Shown piece after piece: positions 54,242 to 62,812 of a DNA stretch of 64,000 nucleotides. Each line of letters begins with the position of its first letter. Within the stretch, counting starts at the first letter, position 1. Origin of the DNA: Klebsiella africana. GTDB lineage: Bacteria; Pseudomonadota; Gammaproteobacteria; Enterobacterales; Enterobacteriaceae. The position numbers and the translations under genes were made by a program. The stretch spans positions 124,001 through 188,000 of the forward strand of contig NZ_CP084875.1 in assembly GCF_020526085.1 (NCBI RefSeq), read 5' to 3'. The notes under the pieces are model-generated. The model saw only the letters and a list, made by a program, of their open reading frames with translations, was not told where the DNA came from and made no database searches.

Positions 54242-54546
54242 GGTTTGCTGTCTTTTCTTGGACTGATGTCGGCTTCTTTAATCCGTTCCTCAGCTTGCAT
54301 TCCGGTATAGATACATATAGCACTATTGTAATTATTAAAAGCAATCTGACTTTTGAAATCACAAAAATATGCAGGGTTCTTTGTCGCTATAGTATCGCCT
54401 TTCTGGCACTTCCCCTTCAGGCCTTCTATCAGTGTGTCATTATCGGTGCCCATACATGCTTTGCCAGTTGGGGTTATACCTTCTTCCTTACAGCCAGAAA
54501 GAAAGACTGTGGCACAGATCAACACTGTAAGCATTTTTTTTTGCAT
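54232..54546 (-). CDS. small lipoprotein
   Basis: A 104-aa lipoprotein from MQKKMLTVLICATVFLSGC (lipobox LSGC); GGGAA lies 7-8 nt upstream, favoured over ATG 54555. The mature part has four further Cys (KACMG, GKCQKG, YFCDF, AICIY), so two disulphides are possible. Convergent with, and slightly overlapping, the HNH gene. Function unknown; a periplasmic inhibitor-like role is possible but unsupported. Confidence 0.78.
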   Translation of the reverse strand: MQKKMLTVLICATVFLSGCKEEGITPTGKACMGTDNDTLIEGLKGKCQKGDTIATKNPAYFCDFKSQIAFNNYNSAICIYTGMQAEERIKEADISPRKDSKPQS

Positions 54547-54649
54547 TGTTCCCATTCCCTGTTATACATGGTTTTTCAATTATAGACATTACCTGGTCTG
54601 ATGCATCTACCAGTAATTGTATCGCGTCTATCTGGCTTAATGCCTCAAC

Positions 54650-55069
54650 ATGGTAAAAACGGATAAACGCATACCATCTCAGCTCCCCCTTGACCCAAAA
54701 CTTCCGGCCAATTTTGATGACACCCCTAATAGTGAACGAAGCAAAGAACAGCTAGATGAATGGTGGGATCATCCTTATGGGATCAGCTCATTTACTGACA
54801 GATGTCTTAACGGTGGAGCGAGGGACCGCTCATCGGTGCTTGGAAAGGTAAGAACTTACGAAGAGGCTTGTGTCCTGGCTCACGACGCCCAGGCAAAATG
54901 GGTCAATACCCGTCTGAAACCTATCTTCATGTACTCTAACGAACCGCCCTTCAGGCTAGTGGTTCAGTCCCAGCGACCAGATTACGAAGAAAGCATCATT
55001 GGGGAGTTCAATACTATTGATGAAATTAATTTGTTCTTGTTAAAGCAGCACCCCACCCGAACTACTTGA
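54650..55069 (+). CDS. hypothetical protein
   Basis: A 139-aa soluble protein (MVKTDKRIPSQLPLDPKLPANFDD...), with WDHPYG near the centre. The ribosome-binding site is weak. An overlapping frame follows (see rejected items). Family not recognised. Confidence 0.55.
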   Translation: MVKTDKRIPSQLPLDPKLPANFDDTPNSERSKEQLDEWWDHPYGISSFTDRCLNGGARDRSSVLGKVRTYEEACVLAHDAQAKWVNTRLKPIFMYSNEPPFRLVVQSQRPDYEESIIGEFNTIDEINLFLLKQHPTRTT

Positions 55070-55253
55070 ATTACCTTCGACCATCGACACAAAACTCATT
55101 GATCTTGAGGCCCTGGCCTGGTATGGGAAAGAGCTTGATCTCGCTGCCTCCAGACTAAAGGCTGAGCTTATGGCCATTTCTGTTTTGCGTGAGGAGGTCA
55201 GTATGGCCGTTCGCAGGAAAAAAGGAGACGCCAGTTAGCGGCGGACTGTGGGA

Positions 55254-55613
55254 TTACCGGCGTTTATCAATAGTGTCAACTATCAAGCTTATGTAAGCAG
55301 ACCTCGAATCTTCACTGTCGGACTGTCTTGCATAGGCTTTTTTTATTGCTCCATCGGAGAGTGGATGCTTCATATTGAGGAATAACATTACCACCAACAC
55401 ATCAATACAGCGGGCGGATGCAAAATACTCATAGATATAATCGTACGTCGTTTTTTTAAAATCGCCCCCCACTGAGCCGAGGTCAATCAGCGCTGCGATT
55501 ATCTCTCCTGCCTCGCCATTCCTAACAGTTGGCTTCAACTGGCTTAGTTTTCGTTTCAGAGCCTCCTCGCGATCTCGTTGTTGCTGTAGATAATCAGAAA
55601 GGCTATTAAACAT
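55254..55613 (-). CDS. hypothetical soluble protein
   Basis: A 119-aa protein: a charged coiled-coil start (DYLQQQRDREEALKRKLSQL), then helices (GEIIAALIDLGSVG, CIDVLVVMLFLN). Divergent from the next plus-strand gene, with which it shares the control region. Not recognised. Confidence 0.6.
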   Translation of the reverse strand: MFNSLSDYLQQQRDREEALKRKLSQLKPTVRNGEAGEIIAALIDLGSVGGDFKKTTYDYIYEYFASARCIDVLVVMLFLNMKHPLSDGAIKKAYARQSDSEDSRSAYISLIVDTIDKRR

Positions 55614-55768
55614 TCAAACTGGTCCTGTGCATTCTAATCTCACCTATCATACGGACATTCTTAAAATCTTGGAACCATGGAAAGATACGGTCGGATCTAG
55701 ACCGGTAGTGGGGGAGTATCGACTTTTACCTTTCGAAAAAACAGTCGTTTTATAAAAGGGGTTGCAGC

Positions 55769-55786
55769 GTACCTAAAATAAGGTAC
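55769..55786. promoter_or_regulatory. inverted-repeat operator candidate
   Basis: GTACCT-aaaata-AGGTAC lies between two divergent genes, 58 nt before the ATG at 55844. The spacing fits a dimeric repressor; the Cro-like protein at 56529 is one possibility. Confidence 0.45.
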
Positions 55787-55843
55787 AATTTGTTTGAAAG
55801 GGAAGGCTACGGAGCCGCCCATTAACTGCCTAAGGAGGCGTTC

Positions 55844-56287
55844 ATGTCAACTATCCCTCAATTAGCTAAGCTGGGTTTTTCCTCAGATGTTGTTCCTGTG
55901 ATCAATACCCCAGCGCCCAATATGACTCGCGGATTTGAGCGCTTTCATATCAGCTATAACAGTTCATCTGCCGGGTATGGCTGCGATACAACCGCTCTGG
56001 TTCTGGATGGCCGTGTGTTTTTCGTACTGAACGGGGACCATGCCTGTGATATGACCAAAGCTGCCGCAGCACGCGGTATCGATGGCTGCATTGACGTCTT
56101 CATAGACCGTATCGAGTCGGCTAGTCGACACAGCGAGCATAAAATGGCTATTGGTCTGACAAACGATGAGTTCGGATTGATGCCGACCGCGCTCGCTGTC
56201 ATCGGAGAAGAGAACATCCTCCGTCTTCTATCTGCTGTGACAGGAAACGTTCAGGACTTTTCAGCGTACGGTATTAATCAGGATTAA
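55844..56287 (+). CDS. hypothetical protein, first gene of an accessory operon
   Basis: A 147-aa protein with a strong ribosome-binding site (AAGGAGG, 6 nt). It contains ALVLDGRVFFVLNGDHAC and GLTNDEFGLMPTALAVIGEENILRLL, a mixed strand-helix pattern. First of a run 55.8-58 kb leading to the DnaC homologue, and preceded by an inverted repeat. Plasmid leading-region type genes are similar in size, but I cannot assign it. Confidence 0.65.
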   Translation: MSTIPQLAKLGFSSDVVPVINTPAPNMTRGFERFHISYNSSSAGYGCDTTALVLDGRVFFVLNGDHACDMTKAAAARGIDGCIDVFIDRIESASRHSEHKMAIGLTNDEFGLMPTALAVIGEENILRLLSAVTGNVQDFSAYGINQD

Positions 56288-56328
56288 CCATTCTCAGCCC
56301 CTACTGACCCATAACTTTTGAGGCTTGT

Positions 56329-56532
56329 ATGAAACTTGAAGATTTAACAGGTGACGACCGTACTCTGGTTGTAGTCGCTCTCCAGGCTCCTTTCCGGGAG
56401 CGAAGTAACTCATATCATGCAGCCTGCACCGCCTGCCAGCTTGCAGGCGAGAAACCACCAGCTGAGAATCTTTTTGGCGTGGAGGAAAGTATTTCGGCAA
56501 TTCGCCGGATGGGAGCTCTCCCGCAGAGATGA
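56329..56532 (+). CDS. small hypothetical protein
   Basis: A 67-aa protein (MKLEDLTGDDRTLVVVALQAPF...), with CTAC in the middle. Its stop overlaps the next start by 4 nt (ATGA), which supports coding and coupling to the Cro-like gene. Not recognised. Confidence 0.6.
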   Translation: MKLEDLTGDDRTLVVVALQAPFRERSNSYHAACTACQLAGEKPPAENLFGVEESISAIRRMGALPQR

Positions 56533-56801
56533 AGCCAGATATGAAATCAACCAATGAGAACGAAAACAGACGCGGATTGCTCATCAGTGCAGGTCAGTTG
56601 CTGTTTGGTGAGCGCTGGCAAACAGAACTCGCCAGAGCCCTTGGACTGTCGGACGGCAGACGCATCCGTCAGTGGCTTTCTGGTGACAGACCAATACCTG
56701 TCGGTATATGGGATGACCTGCGTGAACTACTGGAGGACAGAAGCTCCAAAATGGAGCTGGTAGTTAAACAGATTCAAGCCAGTAAGAAAGATAAAATGTA
56801 G
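56529..56801 (+). CDS. Cro/transcription-regulator-like protein
   Basis: A 90-aa protein with a helix-turn-helix-like segment: RWQTELARALGLSDGRRIRQWLSGDRPIP, followed by WDDLRELLEDR. The pattern fits small lambda-Cro or plasmid HTH regulators. It is coupled to the previous gene and 32 nt before a transglutaminase-like gene. It may act on the inverted repeat at 55769 or that at 58097. Confidence 0.7.
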   Translation: MKPDMKSTNENENRRGLLISAGQLLFGERWQTELARALGLSDGRRIRQWLSGDRPIPVGIWDDLRELLEDRSSKMELVVKQIQASKKDKM

Positions 56802-56833
56802 GTACCTGCAGCTGACCATTAACAGGAGGCATA

Positions 56834-57268
56834 ATGACGCAACAATTTTCTCCTCCGTATGAGGTGGTGGAAATGTCCCGGCGTATTTTTGAAAATTTAA
56901 TCTCCAGTACTCTTAAGACATCTGATACCACAGGAACCTGCATGTATGGTTCGATTCTGGTTTCCATGCTACTAGAGAAATTTTCTGGGGTCAGGACGCG
57001 TATCGCCGGTGGTGATGGTGTTGGTGATGGCGGAATTGTCACCCCTGAAGGCATGAAAGGGCATTACTGGGTTGTCGCTAACGTTCATGGCATGCACTTT
57101 ATTGTAGATATAACTGCCGATCAGTTCGGTATGGACAGTATCATATACAAAGGTCTTAAGGATGCCCCGGAGTACGTGGAAGGGCACCAGGCTGTAGTAG
57201 ATGAGCATGTTGCTGATAGTTTTCAGAAGCTTTTTCAAAGCTACTCTTCAGAGGATACCCGGCTATGA
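56834..57268 (+). CDS. transglutaminase/papain-like fold protein
   Basis: A 144-aa protein with the order Cys-His-Asp of the transglutaminase-like superfamily: TGTCMYGSILVS (Cys near 36), GHYWVVANVHG (His near 76) and FIVDITADQFGM (Asp near 92). No signal peptide. AGGAGG is 6 nt before the ATG. The stop overlaps the DnaC homologue's start (ATGA), so they are co-translated. The enzyme class is a pattern-based call; it could act on, or be controlled with, the replication protein. Confidence 0.6.
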   Translation: MTQQFSPPYEVVEMSRRIFENLISSTLKTSDTTGTCMYGSILVSMLLEKFSGVRTRIAGGDGVGDGGIVTPEGMKGHYWVVANVHGMHFIVDITADQFGMDSIIYKGLKDAPEYVEGHQAVVDEHVADSFQKLFQSYSSEDTRL

Positions 57269-58008
57269 GCCCTGTCAAAAATGGCGACATCATGAAACGC
57301 CTCAGAAAAATGATGCCCAAGACCGTTGAGCCTGCATTCAATTCACCTGAGGAGTTGTTGCAATGGCAGCGGGAACAGGGACAGCTTCGCTCGGAGGCCC
57401 TTGAGCGCGAGAATAGAGCTATGAAAATGCAAAGGACTTTTAACCGGTCAGGGATACGTCCTCTGCATCAGAATTGTTCATTTGATAACTACTTAGTTGA
57501 ATGTGAGGGGCAAATGAAAGCACTCATGCTCGCCCGCCAATATGTAGAAGAATTTGAGGGGAACATCGCCAGTTTTATTTTCTCTGGAAAACCAGGCACT
57601 GGCAAAAACCATTTGGCAGCAGCAATCTGTAATGACCTCTTGTTGCGGGGAAAGTCAGTTTTAATCATAACGGTTGCAGACATCATGTCGTCCATGAAAG
57701 ATACCTTCGGCAACAGGAATACCAGTGAAGAACAACTACTGAACGATCTCAGTAAAGTTGACCTTCTGGTCATTGATGAAATTGGAGTGCAAACAGAATC
57801 ACGCTATGAAAAAGTTATCATCAACCAGATTGTTGATCGCAGGTCATCATCAAAACGCCCTACGGGGATGCTCACTAACAGCAATATGGAAGAGATGAAC
57901 AAACTTGTAGGTGAGCGCGTGATGGACCGCATGCGTCTCGGAAACAGCCTATGGGTAGTGTTTAACTGGGAAAGCTACCGACATCGTGTTTCTGGAAAAG
58001 AATACTGA
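57265..58008 (+). CDS. dnaC: DnaC-like helicase loader
   Basis: A 247-aa protein nearly identical in layout to E. coli DnaC (245 aa). Walker A GKPGTGKN is at residues 108-115, LLVIDEIGVQTES is Walker B, and RSSSKRPTGMLTNSNM and GERVMDRMR are as in DnaC as I recall them. DnaC loads the DnaB helicase at origins. The N-terminus starts MSPVKNGDIMKRLRKMMPK, a variant of the chromosomal one. Coupled to the previous gene by ATGA. A plasmid-encoded copy may help replicate plasmid DNA or replace host DnaC. Confidence 0.95.
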   Translation: MSPVKNGDIMKRLRKMMPKTVEPAFNSPEELLQWQREQGQLRSEALERENRAMKMQRTFNRSGIRPLHQNCSFDNYLVECEGQMKALMLARQYVEEFEGNIASFIFSGKPGTGKNHLAAAICNDLLLRGKSVLIITVADIMSSMKDTFGNRNTSEEQLLNDLSKVDLLVIDEIGVQTESRYEKVIINQIVDRRSSSKRPTGMLTNSNMEEMNKLVGERVMDRMRLGNSLWVVFNWESYRHRVSGKEY

Positions 58009-58096
58009 ATCGACTGGAAAAACAATGAGAGTACTGCCTGGCAGAGCACGTTATACTGGTTAAAATCACAGATATTATTTGCGCTGGGTTAAATGA

Positions 58097-58111
58097 GTGA
58101 TAGAATATCAC
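58097..58111. promoter_or_regulatory. inverted-repeat operator candidate of the methyltransferase gene
   Basis: GTGATA-gaa-TATCAC, a perfect 6-bp inverted repeat, ends 23 nt before the methyltransferase ATG. M.EcoRII is known to regulate its own promoter, so this is a candidate binding site. GGAGG precedes the ATG. Confidence 0.5.
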
Positions 58112-58134
58112 GCATATAACCTGTGGAGGCAATA

Positions 58135-59550
58135 ATGTCTGAATTTGATTCCCTTGCGGAAGAGCTGGTGGAAGAGGCACGTAATGAAGAGGCCAGACAA
58201 CAGCAAAGGGACCTGTCCCTGATAGGGAAAGTCCTTGAAATCTATGATCAGAAGTTTGTTGCCGAACTTTTGCGTAAGCTGGGAAATTCAGACTGGACCA
58301 GGGAGACCCTGAACCGCTGGATTAACGGGAAATGTGGGCCACGTTCACTTACCGTAACTGAGGCATCGCTTCTTGAAAGACTGCTCCCGCAGCCGCCAGC
58401 AAACCATCCCAATTATGCTTTTCGCTTCATCGATCTCTTCGCCGGTATCGGCGGTATCCGTCATGGGTTTGAAGCCATTGGCGGCCAGTGTGTTTTCACA
58501 AGTGAATGGAACAGCTATTCAGTCAAAACTTATAAAGCAAACTGGTACTGCGATCCCGAAGCGCATATCTTCAATTCGGACATCCGCGATGTGACACTCA
58601 GTCATAAGGAAGATGTCAGCGAAGAAGATGCCTACGCCCATATCGATAAATCGATACCCGATCATGATGTTCTGCTGGCTGGTTTCCCGTGTCAGCCCTT
58701 TAGCCTTGCAGGTGTGAGCAAAAAAAACTCACTTGGCCGTAAACACGGTTTTGAATGTGACACCCAGGGGACCCTATTCTTTGATGTGGCTCGTATCATC
58801 ATGGCAAAAAAACCGGCCATCTTTGTACTCGAGAACGTCAAGAACCTCAAAAGCCATGATAAAGGGAAAACTTTCCGTGTCATTATGGATACCCTGAATG
58901 AGCTCGGTTACGACGTTGCTGATGCTGAAGCTACAGGTGCGGATGATCCAAAAGTTATAGATGGTAAGCATTTCATCCCTCAGCACCGGGAGCGTATTGT
59001 TCTGGTGGGCTTCAGACGTGACCTGAATTTAAGTCAGGGATTTAGCCTTGCTGACATTTCTTCGCTGTTTCCTGAAAGAAAAGTGCTGTTCAGAGAACTC
59101 CTTGACAGTGATGTTGATGATAAATACACACTAACGCCAAAGCTGTGGGATTATCTCTATAAATACGCCAAAAAACACCAAGAGAAAGGTAATGGCTTTG
59201 GCTTTGGCCTGGTTAAACCAGACGATGATAAAGCTATTTCCAGAACAATATCAGCAAGGTATCACAAAGATGGCAGTGAATCGCTTGTTGATCGTGGTTG
59301 GGATAGCGAACTCGGTGAAAAAAACTTTAATGACCCTGATAACATGGCCAGACGTCCTCGGCGTCTAACACCGCGTGAGTGTGCCCGGCTAATGGGATTT
59401 GAGCAGCCAGGGAAAGTAACTTTTCGAATCCCAGTATCCGATACCCAGGCTTACCGCCAGTTCGGAAATTCCGTCATCGTGCCGGTATTTGATGCGGTAG
59501 CGAAATTGCTGGAGTCACGGATCATCGAGGCTGTAAAGTCTCGGAAATAG
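58135..59550 (+). CDS. ecoRIIM: EcoRII-type cytosine-5 DNA methyltransferase (CCWGG)
   Basis: A 471-aa C5-methyltransferase starting [22 protein letters not shown] lies just upstream and ATG 58123 is weaker. An N-terminal HTH-type domain is followed by motif I ([15 protein letters not shown]), motif IV with [12 protein letters not shown] (Cys186), and [11 protein letters not shown] near the end. Length and residues closely follow M.EcoRII (477 aa) as I recall it. It should methylate the inner C of CCWGG and protects DNA from its convergent partner. The palindrome at 59413 changes a local stretch to [11 protein letters not shown] where I recall EcoRII/Dcm have GKPF or GEAKF. Confidence 0.95.
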   Translation: MSEFDSLAEELVEEARNEEARQQQRDLSLIGKVLEIYDQKFVAELLRKLGNSDWTRETLNRWINGKCGPRSLTVTEASLLERLLPQPPANHPNYAFRFIDLFAGIGGIRHGFEAIGGQCVFTSEWNSYSVKTYKANWYCDPEAHIFNSDIRDVTLSHKEDVSEEDAYAHIDKSIPDHDVLLAGFPCQPFSLAGVSKKNSLGRKHGFECDTQGTLFFDVARIIMAKKPAIFVLENVKNLKSHDKGKTFRVIMDTLNELGYDVADAEATGADDPKVIDGKHFIPQHRERIVLVGFRRDLNLSQGFSLADISSLFPERKVLFRELLDSDVDDKYTLTPKLWDYLYKYAKKHQEKGNGFGFGLVKPDDDKAISRTISARYHKDGSESLVDRGWDSELGEKNFNDPDNMARRPRRLTPRECARLMGFEQPGKVTFRIPVSDTQAYRQFGNSVIVPVFDAVAKLLESRIIEAVKSRK

Positions 59551-59558
59551 TGCACTAA

Positions 59559-59578
59559 AAGAGCCCTGAGGGGCTCTT
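59559..59578. terminator. bidirectional terminator
   Basis: AAGAGCCC-tgag-GGGCTCTT between the convergent methyltransferase and endonuclease genes; T-rich on one side and A-rich on the other. Confidence 0.75.
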
Positions 59579-59639
59579 CATTTATCTGTGCAGGTATTGT
59601 TCTGTGCGAATAAAACATTCAATGATATTAGGGAAGACG

Positions 59640-60842
59640 TCAAGAATAGAGTTCCTTAATTTCATTGATAAACGCAGACAAAGACATTAACTCTCCTCTA
59701 ATTTCCTCGGGAAAGGCCTTATGTAACCCTTCCGGTACAACGAGTCGTATGCCCTCAGCCTGCATTTCCCTGAACTGGGCGACAGATACGCCCTGCTGTA
59801 GGGTGAACAGGTGTACTGTATCTATTCTGTTAGCCTCATTCAGTACCTGCCGCCAGCGGTCCTTACAGGTTGTTTTTACCCCCAACATGCGTAACCGTTC
59901 TGCCGGGTAGTCAGGATCGCGATAGGCTGCACCGGAAGGGAAGATGAAATCGGGTTTTTTCTTACCTTCTGTGGTGGCCTGCGTTTCGAAGCTCGTTGCG
60001 CCGTGTTCGGTGAAAAGGGACTCAAGATGTAGCTCAAGGCTTTTCCCGGCACGAGACTTCCTTCGGTTACTCACCGAGTTAGCAAGCGTAATAAAATCAT
60101 TCACAGTTGCAAAACCTTTGGCTATCTGCCCCAACACGTGCAGTTCCTCAACGGCAAGGAAAATTTCAAACTCAATTTTTCTTCTTCGCGTCAGTTGAGT
60201 ATCCGGATCGCTTGTCTTTTTATCGTAATGGCATGCAGCAAAACCAATAATTTCCCTGCCTGAAGGGAAATAGTGATTCCATTCCGGTGGTAACTTATAC
60301 TTTGTTCTTCCTGGAGGGGTCTCTGTAACGAACCCTCCAATTATTTTGTCTCCAGGGCCAAATATTGTTGCTCCCGGGATAACTTCACCAATTATTGGTT
60401 CAAGAATCTCTTCCTCGCTCAGGTCTTTGCACACCCAGACATCACAATAACTGGAAGATGTTCCTGGCATATGATCGAAGGCGAGAAGTGCCAGAGCGCC
60501 GGTATTCTCCGGATTCTGGAGAGGATTTTGTTTACCAAAACCCGTCAGACGCTTTTCATCACGGGTGCCGCCGAAAAATTTATTGTTGTAGTAAATGGCC
60601 CTTACATCATTTAGGTCAGGACAATCAGGATGAGATGACACATGAACGGAAAAAAGAGCTTCGGGATTTCTTAACTGAGTATCACGGAGGGAGGGGAACA
60701 GCTCATCAATGACGGCTCCCGGCATGTAAAGACCAGACTGGTGGGATTTTGTAGCGCCGGTATCGTTAGCGGATAAGCGCTTAACGAATACCCAAACATT
60801 CGCAGAACACTTTGTTTGCAACCACTCCGCCAGAAGACTCAT
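59640..60842 (-). CDS. ecoRIIR: EcoRII-type restriction endonuclease (CCWGG)
   Basis: A 400-aa endonuclease with EcoRII landmarks as I recall them: KRLSANDTGATKSHQSGLY near the N-terminus, NTGALALLAF, IGEVIPGATIFGPGDKIIGG, ANSVSNRRKSRAGKSLELH, then GKKPDFIFPSGAAYRD and LGVKTTCKDRWRQVLNEA, in which the D and K of a PD...K core can be placed. EcoRII is 404 aa. It cuts before CCWGG and needs two sites. It converges on the methyltransferase, the known EcoRII layout. A complete, apparently intact pair. Confidence 0.95.
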   Translation of the reverse strand: MSLLAEWLQTKCSANVWVFVKRLSANDTGATKSHQSGLYMPGAVIDELFPSLRDTQLRNPEALFSVHVSSHPDCPDLNDVRAIYYNNKFFGGTRDEKRLTGFGKQNPLQNPENTGALALLAFDHMPGTSSSYCDVWVCKDLSEEEILEPIIGEVIPGATIFGPGDKIIGGFVTETPPGRTKYKLPPEWNHYFPSGREIIGFAACHYDKKTSDPDTQLTRRRKIEFEIFLAVEELHVLGQIAKGFATVNDFITLANSVSNRRKSRAGKSLELHLESLFTEHGATSFETQATTEGKKKPDFIFPSGAAYRDPDYPAERLRMLGVKTTCKDRWRQVLNEANRIDTVHLFTLQQGVSVAQFREMQAEGIRLVVPEGLHKAFPEEIRGELMSLSAFINEIKELYS

Positions 60843-61421
60843 TCAAACCACTCCACCATAAACACTCACTGTTTATGAGCGATGTTACGCATCCTGAGGT
60901 AAGAAGCAAGTCTAAAGAGACTGAGCAAGGCAGCAGGGAAGGAATTTTTAACTATGAATCCACTTTTATGATCAGAAGGTTATGCATAAAAACATTCAAA
61001 CACCATTACTGAATGATTTATTTAATCACTAGTTATCTGAAGAAATGTTATCACTATCTTAACATTACATACATAAATTAATTTACATCTGAAAATGATA
61101 ATGGAATTAATAACAAACAACATTGTGTAATTTCCTTCTTATAATTTTCCACTGTTTATGAGATGTGTCCCCCTCTTTAATTCAAAATTAGCCGCCTAAA
61201 GAAATTTAAGGGATTGACGAAGCGACTTTAAATGCAAGAATAGATATGCACGTTGTTCTTAGTAATGAAAGATACATAGGAAAGAGCTGTGATTTCGTTC
61301 TTAAAGGTCAACATAGTGCGTACAAAATATGTTTTATTACAATCAAAATGCGGGATTTCATTGACTAAACATTTATATGTGGAAAAATAGATTCATCCCG
61401 TATCACTCAAAAAGGTAACAT
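60843..61421. other. gene-poor AT-rich gap
   Basis: 579 bp. CACTGTTTATGAG occurs at 60869 and 61152. A 40-codon frame at 61246-61368 (MHVVLSNERYIGKSC...) has no clear ribosome-binding site and is not called. The endonuclease promoter should be near 60850-60950. Confidence 0.4.
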
Positions 61422-61670
61422 ATGATAATCCGTGACAAGATTACCGCAGAATTGAATTACCAGGCATCTGTAGAAGGAGAGACGGGTAATATAAAAATGT
61501 GTCGTATTATTCTGGGGGCTGTGAACAACATGGTTGTTTACAATACAATGGTAAAGGTAAAGAAAGCACCAGGTTCTGACTCAAAAACCGACGATGAACA
61601 GTATTTCCACTATGTAAAGCCCTGGGTGGTTCCGTTCATTGAAAAAATGCATGCAGTCAATGACAAATGA
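61422..61670 (+). CDS. small hypothetical protein
   Basis: An 82-aa protein (MIIRDKITAELNYQASVEG...), with NNMVVYNTMVKVKKAPG and a C-terminal helix. AAAGG is ~6 nt upstream. It is followed 27 nt later by the DUF3846-like gene, likely same transcript. Not recognised. Confidence 0.6.
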   Translation: MIIRDKITAELNYQASVEGETGNIKMCRIILGAVNNMVVYNTMVKVKKAPGSDSKTDDEQYFHYVKPWVVPFIEKMHAVNDK

Positions 61671-61697
61671 ATGCAGCATAACTGAAAGGAACAACTC

Positions 61698-62015
61698 ATG
61701 GCATTACTGATATCAGCAGACGATCGCATTACAAGGCTATGCCCTCTGGACATGGAAGGTAGCCGTGATAATGACGGTGCATTCTCGCTTGCAGATATGC
61801 AACAACTGGTCGGTGGTTACATTGAAGCTGTGAAGCTCAACCCTGTAATCGTTCATGAAAACATTCGATATTGCTGGTTGATTATTAATGAAGAAGGAAA
61901 GCTTCTATCCTTACCAGTAAATAAAAATGCAACTCTTCTGGTTAAAAGCGTTATCAGCCCTGGCGACTATATAGTAGGAAATGCGTTGATGCTCGAAGAA
62001 ACCGAATTTCAATAG
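61698..62015 (+). CDS. DUF3846-like protein
   Basis: A 105-aa protein. LADMQQLVGGYIEAVKL, then LIINEEGKLLSLPVNKNAT and ISPGDYIVGNALML follow the DUF3846 pattern (LQ.LVGG.IE, NEEGKL..LP.N..A, GD.IVG.A). Members are common on phages and plasmids; function unknown. GAAAGGA precedes the ATG. Followed by a strong terminator. Confidence 0.75.
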   Translation: MALLISADDRITRLCPLDMEGSRDNDGAFSLADMQQLVGGYIEAVKLNPVIVHENIRYCWLIINEEGKLLSLPVNKNATLLVKSVISPGDYIVGNALMLEETEFQ

Positions 62016-62066
62016 CGTAACACCATGGCTTTGAATGTTTTTTTATGAAGTTTTGGTCTTTATATT

Positions 62067-62090
62067 AGCCTGTCATTGACAGGCTTTTTT
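62067..62090 (+). terminator. rho-independent terminator
   Basis: AGCCTGTCA-tt-GACAGGCT followed by TTTTTT, 51 nt after the DUF3846-like gene. Confidence 0.85.
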
Positions 62091-62147
62091 ATAAAAATCA
62101 TGGTTTTGGGATTTAATCCAAGTGCAAGCAGAAAGTTACTTTCTTTT

Positions 62148-62414
62148 TTACGTTCCTGAGGAAATATTTAGAGCTAATATATCAGGTTTAACATTAACCA
62201 GTTGCAATAAACATTCTCTATGGCCATATGTGCTACCTCCGGATTTATCGATATAGACTTCACCATTAGCTCTCTTTCTTTCCCTTCCGTAACGTGCTGC
62301 GTATGCTTCTGGCATATTTTTTGAGCAAATCTCGCAAGGCCCCAGGTAGTCACTACTCCGACCCGTTGCTCTGGTGACTTTAACCATACGACCTGTCGGT
62401 TCATTTTGAATCAT
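62148..62414 (-). CDS. small protein with possible zinc site
   Basis: An 88-aa protein from MIQNEPTGRMVKV. CEICSKNMPEAYAARYG and later GHRECLLQL could form a CxxC...HxxC zinc site. ATG 62429 is an alternative. It lies 16 nt after an exact palindrome (62132). Not recognised. Confidence 0.55.
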   Translation of the reverse strand: MIQNEPTGRMVKVTRATGRSSDYLGPCEICSKNMPEAYAARYGRERKRANGEVYIDKSGGSTYGHRECLLQLVNVKPDILALNISSGT

Positions 62415-62458
62415 TACAATCCCCCCCATCTTATCTAAATGAAATATAGGATTCGTGC

Positions 62459-62752
62459 CTACCCATTAAAATAGTTAAAAATTAGCAAGCCAAACACACC
62501 AAATACACTAAAATAGAACGTAGCAACAATGATTCTGGCAGACACAGTAGGTGTCATCCTTGCATTGAATGCACAGATGAAAAGCGCAATGGTTGCAACA
62601 GTTTTTATAATGTAGCCTGGAAATACATTGCTTTCGCCAATAATCTTGCCGACTTGTGAGCTTAACAGGCAAAAAATGAGAATAACCAGCGGGCTCAACC
62701 ATTTTTGGTTTCGACTAAAGTAAGAATCACTTTTTTTGTTTTGCATACTCAT
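62459..62752 (-). CDS. small membrane protein
   Basis: A 97-aa protein with three membrane segments (LSPLVILIFCLLSSQVG, IIKTVATIALFICAF, IIVATFYFSVFGVFGLLIF). Short cytoplasmic basic N-terminus. No family seen. Close to the next gene but 60 nt away. Confidence 0.6.
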   Translation of the reverse strand: MSMQNKKSDSYFSRNQKWLSPLVILIFCLLSSQVGKIIGESNVFPGYIIKTVATIALFICAFNARMTPTVSARIIVATFYFSVFGVFGLLIFNYFNG

Positions 62753-62812
62753 ATATTTTTTCCTTTTTTTGAATGGTATTCTGCTGAAATCATCTGATTT
62801 GTTGTTAAAAAG

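Noticed and set aside
55044-55238. Open frame ...LIDLEALAWYGKELDLAASRLKAEL... after the gene at 54650
   Set aside because: The peptide looks coiled-coil like and could be real, but no ATG, GTG or TTG start with a ribosome-binding site was found before the internal ATG.
61246-61368. 40-codon frame MHVVLSNERYIGKSC...
   Set aside because: No convincing ribosome-binding site and no homologue that I recognise.
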